In this document: in pieces, positions 1-9,446 of the stretch | How positions within the stretch are numbered: the first letter of the stretch is position 1 | Layout: each line of letters opens with the position of its first letter | Assembly: GCA_014529385.2 (NCBI GenBank) | Contig: CM043943.1 | Coordinates: 152,157,592-152,221,591, forward strand | DNA length: 64,000 nucleotides | Origin: Adiantum capillus-veneris | Lineage: Eukaryota; Streptophyta; Polypodiopsida; Polypodiales; Pteridaceae | Reading direction: 5' to 3' | Notes under the pieces: generated by a model | The model's input: the letters and a program-made list of their open reading frames with translations, nothing else | Database searches by the model: none | Told to the model about the DNA's origin: nothing | Made by a program: the position numbers and the translations under genes

Positions 1-761
1 CACCTTCCTTGTAATCCTTAAGCTGACTCAAAGGAGCCACATTATCATAAACAGGTGCCTGTAACAGTGGTGCTCCATGAGTGTTCATTCCAGCACTCGC
101 ATCACCTGTTTTCCCAGTCATATCTGCATTTTGTACGTATGGCTGCGAAAAACCAGCCATACAAAATTGTGTTCCAGGCACTCGAAACTGGCCATAGGCA
201 CCCCGAAAACCTGGTTGGACACCCATGTTCGCGTACACAAGGTTACCCATGCCTGTTTGCATTGTCCCGAACACATTCCCTGGCATATAACCTGTGGAAG
301 GTCCAGCCATAGCTTGAAACACTGAACCACCTCCAAAATAACCAGGATAAGTATTAGGTAATGGAAGGGTCTGACACATAGCCTGTTCATTGCTCCCTTG
401 ACCATTCACAAACGGTTCCTGTCCAGCTAAAGCAAGTTGCTTTGGATCATTGGACACCGCTAGTTGCTCAACCACATGGGCTTTCCCTCGAGCATCATGA
501 GTCCTCTGCGCATTGGAAATCTCCTTTTCTTGCAACGGCTCAGTCATGCCCTGTGTAGGAGGCTGAAAACCCTATGTCGAAGCCTGTAAGAATTCCTGCA
601 TCCTGCATCCTTGGGTTGTTAGCCAACTGCTGAAACATGTCCATGCAACAACGCAGTTGAGTTCTAAACAACCTGTCCTCTTCTTGAAGAGTTGAAGGAA
701 TTTTCTCTGTGCCATGTGAGGAAGATCCCTCTTCAGGTACTTGGTCTCTCTTCTCTGCCAT
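1..761 (-). pseudogene. Gag-like N-terminal ORF, broken (runs off left edge)
   Basis: Reading leftward from an ATG at 759-761, the frame starts MAEKRDQVPEEGSSS. It holds a hydrophilic helix-like stretch (EEDRLFRTQL ... MFQQLANNPRMQ) and then a long Gln/Gly/Pro/Met-rich, disordered-looking region that stays open to position 1. Two lesions interrupt it: a 7-bp tandem duplication at 594-607 that shifts the frame, and a TAG at 572-574 where the frame context suggests a former CAG. Downstream of both, the reading frame has no stop for more than 570 bases. No named domain is recognised. Its place just after an LTR-like block on the same strand, and its composition, suggest the N-terminal part of a retrotransposon Gag. 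It could instead be a host gene exon, since the sequence at the left edge (GAAG followed by GTG) would serve as a splice donor. Confidence 0.5.
594..607. repeat. 7-bp tandem duplication (TCCTGCA x2)
   Basis: TCCTGCA is present twice in direct succession inside the Gag-like frame. Removing one copy restores the frame across the site, so this is a simple slippage or duplication frameshift. Confidence 0.85.
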
Positions 762-829
762 ATCGACAAGCTCTGTGTTGCTTTCACCCACAACAATCCA
801 CACTGCACTTTTTGAAGAAAAAGTGACTA

Positions 830-1993
830 TCCCGCCGATGGAACCATATAGCCGGCCCGTACAACGTAGACGGCGATACTATTTCAATTACCTGTTAACT
901 TTACACAGAGCACTGAGAAGGGAAGAGAACACAGTCGCGTCCAACGACTATAATGTCACTGCGCACACGAGACCGACACCGTGTAGGCCCCAAAGACTGG
1001 CGCCCCTTTCGGTATTTCTTTATTCAATTTAAGGTAGACGATCCGACCACTTAGCACAAGCTTTCACAAAGCTGTCCAAACCTGGCGAGGGCTGAAAACG
1101 CAGGTTTTCGACCGGATTTCGACAACATAACGGCGCAAAAACCCCTATAGGTCAAAAACGCCTGTCTAGGACGGATTCCCTCGATATCTGGAAGCTTTCT
1201 GGTGAGCTGTCACAGAAATTCAGCGGGCTGTAATTCTCTGTTTTTACTGCCGGGAGCCCCAAAGCCTGTACACGCATCCCAAGGCTCTCACGTGGCTCCC
1301 CCGATATTCCCTTGCAGTTTAGGTGCGAAACCCTAAAACTGCAGAAAAACACAGCAGGCTGTAATTCCCTGTTTCGGATCGTTTTTAGCGGAGCGAACAC
1401 GCCTACGCGTGTCCCAAGGGCTCCCGCACGCAATGGGACAGTTCCCCTGTGAATTGGACGAGTTTTCACACGAGAAAACTCTCCAAACTCGCAATCTTTC
1501 GTGATGGAACTGTGCGTACCTGTGGGGGATTAGCAATTAGCTAATCCGGTTCCTGTTCAGAAGGCTCTTGCCTTGGCAAACACGCATAAACCCCCAGAAC
1601 TGTACATCGGTCAAATGAGAAGCCCACTAGTGGGGCATAACATACTGTACGTAGGGGAGAAAGAGAGCAGTATGTAGCGTGCGGGGCATCACTCCCGTCA
1701 CCATACTGTGCATAGAGGGCAAGGTAAGCATTCCATAGCTTCTGTACCTGCTACAATCCACCTGAGGCTGAAAATGGCGCCCCCTTTGTTGATATGCAGC
1801 TCGTTTTTGCCTCCCAGAGTGGCAGAATCGCTCACAGGCTGACACGTCGCCCAGTTTCCGAGTTTGGGCTTTCCCTGCTAAAAATATCTCATCTGGTACG
1901 TCAGTTGACTTGGCAGCAGAGCAATAAAATGTTCCCCTTGTCATTCCAGAGCTAATGATGCGAACACATTTTCCAGTCAAAAATAGCAGTTCC
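830..1993 (-). mobile_element. LTR-like block C1 (repeat family C)
   Basis: This is a non-coding block read on the minus strand. It starts just after a short coding tail (stop at about 1994) and ends before the Gag-like ORF. Near its end it carries AATAAAGAAATACC followed by GGGGCGCC (reverse complement at about 995-1026), the same signature found in LTR family A and in the other C copies. An inverted copy lies at about 2474-3583, and a fragment at 20736-21010 matches its first part. LTR identity is inferred from position and the polyadenylation-like motif. Terminal TG...CA and a primer site could not be fixed. Confidence 0.5.
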
Positions 1994-2296
1994 CTAAATT
2001 TTAGGAGATGCTTCCATGGCGTCCCTACCAGTCTCCTGACCATCATTGAAGACTACCATTTGACCAACATCTACAATGTGGGTTAATTTACTGGCCCCTT
2101 TCAACTTATAAAGTTGTTGTGACTTGACGAGTGGCCCAAATTCCAGTTTGGCGCGCGAGCTTCCATACTCATCAGAATTCAATGCTAACTGGCCCGGGCA
2201 GTCCCTGTCTGACCGACCTAGATCCCCGATGTGAAAAACCCATTTGGCTGCAGCCATTTCACACTCGCCATGCAATGTCCACTTGCACCTTTTCAA
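1994..2296 (-). CDS. Coding tail at the start of repeat C1, unknown family
   Basis: An open frame of about 100 codons ends ...MEASPKI-stop. The inverted copy C2 has the same stop context in its own frame (2378-2473) and retains D-G-Q, a downstream T and MEASPKI, although the two copies have diverged. Both strands of the palindrome therefore carry the end of the same protein-coding sequence. No family is recognised. It may be the C-terminus of the element's last ORF. Whether the listed start is real is unknown. Confidence 0.4.
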   Translation of the reverse strand: MKRCKWTLHGECEMAAAKWVFHIGDLGRSDRDCPGQLALNSDEYGSSRAKLEFGPLVKSQQLYKLKGASKLTHIVDVGQMVVFNDGQETGRDAMEASPKI

Positions 2297-2377
2297 GGGT
2301 TTTGGGACAAACAGGTAAAAATAAAATAAATATATCTAATACTTATTTACGGAAGGCACCAGGAAAAATACACCTCC

Positions 2378-2473
2378 TGGTGACAGCTACATTGCATTTT
2401 TGGATGTGGTCCCAGTGGTGAAAGATGGTCAGATGACCAGTGAGAGTCCAATGGAAGCATCTCCTAAAATTTA
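2378..2473 (+). pseudogene. Coding tail at the start of repeat C2
   Basis: This frame ends DGQMTSESPMEASPKI-stop, the counterpart of the 1994-2296 minus-strand tail. Upstream the frame is closed by a TAA within 60 bases in an AT-rich stretch, so only the tail is preserved or an intron-like segment intervenes. Confidence 0.4.
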
Positions 2474-3583
2474 GGGAACTGCTATTTTGGGCCACGAAAT
2501 CTGTTCGCGTCATTAGCTCCAGAATGACGAGGAACATTTCATTACTCTGCCGCTAAGTCAACTTAGCAACCGGTTGAGATATTTTTAGACCAGAACGTCC
2601 AAAGCGAGGAATTAATGCATGAGTGCCACTTAACACATTTTTGGGCATTTTCCAACTTAAGAGAGAGAAGCATTAAAAATAAAACGTGGGCTGCATTTTC
2701 AACCGTATGGTGGATTGTTGCACGTACCAAAGCTACTGTGTGCTTGCCTACCCTCTATGTATAGTGAAGTGCACGAACTAAAGCCTTGCACAGCATTCAT
2801 TGTTCTCTCTCTCCCCTCCGTGCAATTATGTGATGCCCCAAAAGAGGGCTTTTCATTTGACCTATGCACAGTTGTGTGGGTTCATGCGTGGTTGTCGAGG
2901 CAAGAGCCTCTTGCACAGGTACTGTATTAGCTAGTTACTAATCCCCCGCAGGTACAGGTGAATTCGGAGAGATTTCACACGAGAAATCTCATTCGATTCA
3001 AAGGGCAAGTAGCCCTATAGGTGCGAGAGCTCGAGGACTTGCTACGGATGCGAACGGCTCACGAAACGGAGCCCAAAGAGGGAAATACACCTGCTGTGTA
3101 TATTTTTGCAGGTTTGAGGTTTCGGTCCTAAACGGTCCTTAATACCCCAAGAGGTCCGAGGACGTGAGGGGACCGTTGTGCATGTGTTCTGGAGCATTTT
3201 CATGCCAGAAAACAGAGAATTCAGCGTGCTGCAAATTCTCGCCAGGTTTTGCAAAGTGTCCGTATGCGTTGGGAAAATCGCCTATTATGTGGGGATAATG
3301 TCTGTGAAGCATCCTAGTACATTTATGCTGCCAAAATCGGGCCAATTCAGGTCATTCTTACCCCAGATTATGCGGGGCAGCTTGTAGGAAATCATAGGTT
3401 TTATTCCATCTTTGAATACAATAAAGAAATACCGAACGGGGCGCCAGTCTTTGGGACCAACAGATGTCGGCGTCTGCTTGGTAGTACTCTAGCTTTCAAG
3501 CCGCGTATGTTGAGTTGTTAATTCCCGTCACAGGTTTTATTTGCAAGTTTCTCTATGTCCTAAAGTCTAGAGTAAAGTTTCGG
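2474..3583 (+). mobile_element. LTR-like block C2 (repeat family C)
   Basis: This is the inverted partner of C1 on the plus strand. It contains AATAAAGAAATACCGAAC followed by GGGGCGCCAG at 3419-3446. Its last 330 bp are inverted once more just to the right, forming a second palindrome. It has no coding capacity. Confidence 0.55.
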
Positions 3584-3950
3584 GCAGCAATGGAACCATG
3601 AAACCAGCCCGTAGAGCGGTAGACTTTGGCTTTCACCGAAAACTTTACTCTAGACTTTAGGAAAGACGCTTGCTTGCAAATAAAACCTATGACGGGAATT
3701 AACACTTCAACATACACGGCTTGAAAGCTAGAACGCCGACACCTGTTGGCCCCAAGAGTGGCGCCCCGTTCGGTATTTCTTTATTGTATTCAAAGAGGGA
3801 ATAAAACCTGTGATTTCCTACAAGCTGCCCCGCATAATCTAGGCTGAAAATGACTTGAATTGGCCCGATTTTGGCAACATAATTGTACTAGGACACTTCA
3901 CAGACATTATCCCCACGTACTAGGCGACTTTCCCAACGCACACGAACACT
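3256..3950. repeat. Second palindrome, arms about 320 bp, spacer about 52 bp
   Basis: The left arm 3256-3583 pairs with the right arm 3636-3950, with some mismatches and small indels. The arms meet at CCTAAAGTCTAGAGTAAAGT and its complement, around a spacer at 3584-3635. The right arm is a minus-strand copy (C3) of the end of the C2 block. Confidence 0.8.
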
Positions 3951-3955
3951 CTGAT

Positions 3956-4920
3956 TCATTACCGTCGCAATTGCCGCCGGAGAGGCCTCAGGGCCATGCG
4001 ATAGATTTGGTGCCAAGGTGTAGCCCACCAAACAGACCTCCCTACAGGGTTAGTGCGGCGTAACAAAAAGAGATTATGGCCGGGTAGAGCAGCTTTTAGA
4101 GAAGGGGCTGATTCAGCCTAGTTCTTCACCTTTCTGCTCCCCAGTGCTTTTAATGCAAAAGAAGGATGGCTCTTGACACAAGTGTATTGACTTCTTGCGC
4201 TGAACAAGAATACCATCAAGAACATATCCCAAGGATTGATGATACTCTTGACAGTTTAGAGGGTGCTGCAATTTTCAGCACGATAAGACCTTAAGAGTGG
4301 ATACCATCAGATTCGTATAAGGCCAGTGGATGTGCACAAGACTACGTTAGAACGACATTTGGTCTTTATGAGTTCTTAGTGATGCCATTTGGTCTTACAA
4401 ATGCTCCTGCCACGTTCAACAGAATGATAGACCGGATTTTCCGCTCGCATCAAAAGCTTGTTGGCACATTCTTTGACGACATGATAGTCTACTCGAAGAA
4501 TGAAGAGGAGCATAGGCGTCACTTGACCATTGTGTTCGAAGAGTTGCACAGTCACAGGTTACTTGTCAATCCTAAGAAAAGTGAATTCTTCTTGGAAGAG
4601 ATCCACTTTCTTGGCCACATAGTGTCAAAGGATGGTGTCCGAATGGATCCCGCAAAGATTGAAGCTATTAAGACATGGCCAGACTTAAAGATTGTGCACA
4701 ATGTTCGAAGCTTCTTGGGATTGTATTCATACTATAGAAGGTTTATCAAGAATTTTGCACAGATAGCTTTGCAAAGTAAGAGGTCACTTTTAGATGGACC
4801 CAAAGAGAGATTTCAGCTTTCAGTCTCTTAAAGGAAAAGTTGACTTCAGATCCCGTGATTATTCTACTAGATCTCATGAAGTCATTTGTGGTCCTGTGTG
4901 ACGCGTGTGGCAATAGCATC
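3956..4920 (+). pseudogene. Ty3/gypsy pol fragment (reverse transcriptase to start of RNase H)
   Basis: The fragment opens with the linker typical of plant gypsy Pol (LPPERPQGHAIDLVPRCSPP, NRPPYRVSAA) and is then broken by stops and frameshifts to about 4370. From 4382 one clean frame gives [16 protein letters not shown], the catalytic FFDDMIVYSK (F-x-DD), LVNPKKSEFFLEEIHFLGHI, and the fingerprint RSFLGLYSYYRRFIKNFAQI, to about 4828. A frameshift follows and the start of RNase H (LCDACGNSI) is readable to about 4918. There the homology is cut by LTR A1. It is a dead fragment; the finger and palm motifs are good enough for a family call. Confidence 0.9.
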
Positions 4921-4936
4921 AGAGCTCTCATACCAG

Positions 4937-5862
<926 letters not shown>

Positions 5863-6536
5863 AGGTCTTTTCCCAACAAAATGATATTGTGTGTCTATGT
5901 GGTTGGTCCGAGTGTGTAACACCAATACGATAGCTATACATCTCCCGACGTCGGAATAATTTATGATCATCTACTACGTAAAACCACCTAAAAGCAACCT
6001 ACGTAACCAAAACACTCCCAACATGTAGCACTACAAGCAGCAAGATAATCAACCTCTATGGACGACAAGGCAACAGTGGGCTTTTTCAAAGGGCTACTTA
6101 TTGCTCCATAAAATCGCTCTTGATACAAATGAGCAGGTGTAACCTATAGTCAATCCTTGTGGATGTAGCTCTCCACCCCAATCAAAATCACTTCATCCTT
6201 GAAGAGTAATCTTCGAGTTTGTACCTCCAACAATATATTGTATGCCTAATGACTTTGGTTGCTTCAAACTTCAAATACCACAAGATCCAAAGAACCTCTC
6301 GAACATATGACTTGATGGGCTTCTACATAAATCAACAGAGAAGTCCCACTCGCAAATGAATGTCAAAACGGGTGTTCAATAACCAAACAACAAAGCCAAC
6401 CAATTTTTGATACTTCGTAGCATTAGCTACATACGAGGGGTCATACAGAAACAACTTAGAATACGGATCCATCATACTAGAGATTGGGCTTGCACAAGGT
6501 CATACTAAAAGCCTCCAACAATTGTTGCACATATCA
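5863..6536 (-). pseudogene. Ty1/copia RNase H / 3' end of pol
   Basis: On the minus strand, with several shifts, the segment reads YVQQLLEAF (start), ...GGELHPQGLTIGYT..., then PTVALSSIEVDYLAACSATC, the copia RNase H signature (normally ALSSTEAEY). It ends in a purine-rich GGGAAAAGACCT directly before LTR A1. At 6536 it is cut by the nested element A-II. Its other half continues at 13307, where the RT ends ...HYFPRIEIW...LSQ. The join across the insertion is continuous once the TATCA target duplication is removed. Confidence 0.85.
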
Positions 6537-7905
6537 TGTCACAAGACGAGCACCACGTGCCAATAACAGACGGGCACCACGTGCCAATAACAGAAAAGAA
6601 CAAACTTTTAGCACTTCAATAACAACTAAACTGAAAGAGAGACGACACTCGGAGTAGCGAAGTTCCACCCCAAAGAGTATTCGCCCCAAACCTTGGTGCC
6701 CCTTTCGGTATTTCTTTATATTACTTGAGCTCAATACAATGCCAGTACTCACGCTCTGCACCTTCAACCACTCAAGCGTGCCAGAGACTTAGCCCTCTGC
6801 ACTTATTTAAGGCCCTTGGCCTTGAGAAACAGTTTACATGAAAAGCTTGAAACTCAAAAGCAACTAGCCCAAAAGCTAGCACTGAAAATTAGCCAACGTA
6901 AATCACGGAAATCCGTACAAGCTATCACATCACAATCAACGTGAAACACGAAAATCCGTACAAGCTGCCATTTCAACAAGTCAACGCAAAATCCGGAATT
7001 CCATTTGGCCTACCACGTCATCAATAAGCTCATATGTGTGTGTGTGTATGTTGCGTCCAGCTTTATTTTAATGCCTTTATGTCACTTGGGCCCCATCGGA
7101 CGGAGTCCCATAAGTTGGTGGGAACTTCTTCTGCTTCTTCTTCTTTGACAGCTATTGCTTCTTAGGGTTTAGGCCCCTCAGCCATGGTCTAAAGGTTGGA
7201 GTACAATGCCGGTACTCGCGCTCTGCATCTTCACACTGAAGCGTGCTAGAGATTGAGCCCTCTGCACTTATTTAAAGGCCCTTGGCCTTGAAAAGCAATT
7301 TACATGAAAAGCTTGAAACTCAAAAGCAACTGGCCCAAAAGCTTGCGTTGAAAATCAGCCAACGCAAATCACGAAAATCCGTACAGGCTGCCACGTCAAC
7401 ACACCATGATCTAAAGATTGGAGTACAATGCCAGTACTCGCGCTGCTCTGCACCTTCACACTGAAGCGTGCGAGAGACTGAGCCCTCTGCACTTATTTAA
7501 AGGCCCTTGGCCTTGAAAAGCTGAAACTCAAAAGCAATTGGCCCAAAAGCTGGCGCTGAAAATCAGCCAACGTAAATCACAAAAATCCGTACAAGCTGCC
7601 ACGTTAGCACAATCAAAGCGGAAATCTGTACAGGTTGCCACGTCAGCAAGTCAGTGCAAAATCCGAAATTCCATATTGGCCGGCCACATCACCAAGCTCC
7701 ACGGTGTGTGTATGTTGGGTCCAGCTTTATTTTGATGCCTTTATGTCACTTGGGCCCCATCGGACAAAGTCCCATAAATTGGTGGGAACTTCTTCCACTT
7801 CTTCTCCTTCCACTACTTCTACGTCTTAGGGTTTACGCTCCTCGGCCATGATCTGAAGGTTGGGCTTTGTTCTTCAGAGACTTGACACATCAATAGTTTG
7901 TGACA
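6537..7905 (-). mobile_element. LTR A2, 3' LTR of A-II, with internal tandem expansion
   Basis: The minus strand starts TGTCACAAACTATTG and ends GTGACA. At 1369 bp it is about twice the 656 bp of its 5' partner. The excess is two extra copies of the core-promoter region, so TTTAAATAAG-type TATA boxes occur three times (about 6802, 7267, 7492 in reverse). A 24-bp direct repeat carrying CACGTG lies near its outer end (6544-6591). Confidence 0.85.
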
Positions 7906-7925
7906 TCCCCCCTTCTTGAAAGAGA
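7906..7925 (-). other. Polypurine tract of A-II
   Basis: The minus strand reads CTTTCAAGAAGGGGGGA directly before the 3' LTR TGTCAC. The same motif precedes LTR A3 at 15896-15915. Confidence 0.75.
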
Positions 7926-9390
7926 GGAATTGTCTACGATTACTCAAGTTAACTAAAAAAAAATTATGAGGGACAATCAGACTTCTCCTTTCGGCTCTTT
8001 TGTCAAGGAGTTAGCTTCTCCTTTCATCCAGATTGAAATTCTTGATATTCCGGCGTAGTAAAATTAGCCATCACACCCAGAACGCACTGAGCTTCCACGG
8101 GAGTCTTGATGCACTAAAATTATATAGCCAAGCAATCTCATCCAATTAGGAATCTTCAGTGGTTGGCACGTCACAATGCAACACAAATGCTCAGATATGC
8201 ATGTTACAAGACACAATTAACAGCGCCGCTGAGTACTCCCCCGAGACAAACGATCTGCGGTATGAAGCTACTCAACGACTACCTCATCACTCTCTCCGCA
8301 AATAACCTAAAAAGGTCCGGGCCATGGGTTTAGAGGACTCGTACAACCAAACGCTCCCCAGACTACAGCCTGCGGTGCTTAGAGGTTCAAGCATACAACC
8401 AAACACTCCCCAGACATCCTGCCTGCGTCATTCGGAGGTTTTCTAGCATACAACAAAACGCTCCCCAGACATCCCGTCTGCATCGTTCCGAAGTTTTCAA
8501 GCATACAACAAAACGCTCCCCAGACATCCCGTCTACGTCATTCTGAGGTTCAAACAATACCAAAACAGCATTTCTCACTACTCCACCCGGGATTAAAATC
8601 ATCAATCATTGAAACCAGTATTAAAACCAAAGTCAAACATTTCAAATCAGCACCAAGACAGATTCAAAACAGATCCTATCCATTCCAAACAAAATTACCA
8701 AACAAGTTCAAACAAAACTCAAATTTAAAAAGCAATCTCGACACCAATCGAGCTCAAAAAGTCGATTGACTATTCATCCTGAAACCTGCACCAAAAATTA
8801 GGGTTAGATTCCTTCCATAACGTCGCAGCCGACTACAGCATGGTCCATTAGCTCTTGAACAGACAATGTTCCTCTGGCGACGATGGTAGTCCCAAGACAT
8901 AGCAATCACACCGAGAAGAGATACCTACTAAGAGATGTCGAGAAATTTCAAGTTATAATCTGCTAGGGTTTCCATGGCAAGCATTTCAGGATACCCCACT
9001 TTGCCAAAAGTTGCATTCCGAAGGAGGATGTCAAAAACCATAACTTCAGGCCAAAATTTTCTTGAAAGCTTGCCAAGTCCTTGGAGCATGCGGCTTGTTA
9101 GCTATAGACCACCACTTTTGCATGGCACTGCATCTGAGAAAAACAACAGCTCGAAACAAATCTTGGATCCTTCTCTCGCAAGTGATATTTATAGCATATG
9201 TCCTATAAGAAACAGCGGCGAAGACGGGAGCGCACCCGATGCGCGATGAAGGGTGGGAGTGGCTAATAAGTCCGGGGTCGCAGCACGAAGATTCTTTCAC
9301 AATCAAATTCATGTAGCCTTTGGAAGCGCTGGTTTGCTCTGTTTGCTCTTTTGTAGGACCGGTATGCTTTCAGAAAAGCACACGCCTGAT
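7926..9390. other. Internal region of A-II, no coding capacity recognised
   Basis: I see no gag, protease, integrase, RT or RNase H motif on either strand. The only structure is a 52-55-bp tandem repeat at 8352-8568. Open frames here (for example 8974-9249) show no family features. Confidence 0.7.
8352..8568. repeat. Four tandem units of 52-55 bp in A-II
   Basis: Units start at 8352, 8404, 8459 and 8514 and share CTCCCCAGAC near the start and AAGCATACAAC near the end. The last three are most alike. Confidence 0.85.
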
Positions 9391-9402
9391 GCTCTGATAC
9401 CA
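9391..9402 (-). other. Primer binding site, tRNA-iMet type, of A-II
   Basis: The minus strand reads TGGTATCAGAGC one base after the LTR end GTGACA. This is the standard initiator-Met primer site of plant copia elements. Confidence 0.9.
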
Positions 9403-9446
9403 TTGTCACAATACGCGCACCACGTGCCAATAGCAAATAACAAACT

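Larger units (their letters stand above)
830..3610. repeat. Large imperfect palindrome (family C copies head to head)
   Basis: The left arm (about 830-2085, minus) and the right arm (about 2370-3610, plus) are inverted copies about 1.2 kb long. Matching landmarks are the MEASPKI coding tail, the CTAATCCCCC(A/G)CAGGTAC stretch (reverse complement at about 1514-1535; plus at about 2938-2955) and the AATAAAGAAATACC/GGGGCGCC signature. The unpaired centre is about 2090-2365. Confidence 0.75.

Noticed and set aside
4924-4935. tRNA-iMet primer-site-like GCTCTCATACCA beside LTR A1
   Set aside because: The gypsy RNase H frame reads through it, and A1 is a 3' LTR by its upstream copia pol, so a primer site is not expected here.
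8335-8568. Possible CRISPR-like array
   Set aside because: Units are contiguous tandem repeats without unique spacers, in a eukaryotic retrotransposon.
9046-9312. Frames on both strands in the A-II internal region
   Set aside because: Overlapping sense and antisense frames of similar length without domains; internal region otherwise non-coding.
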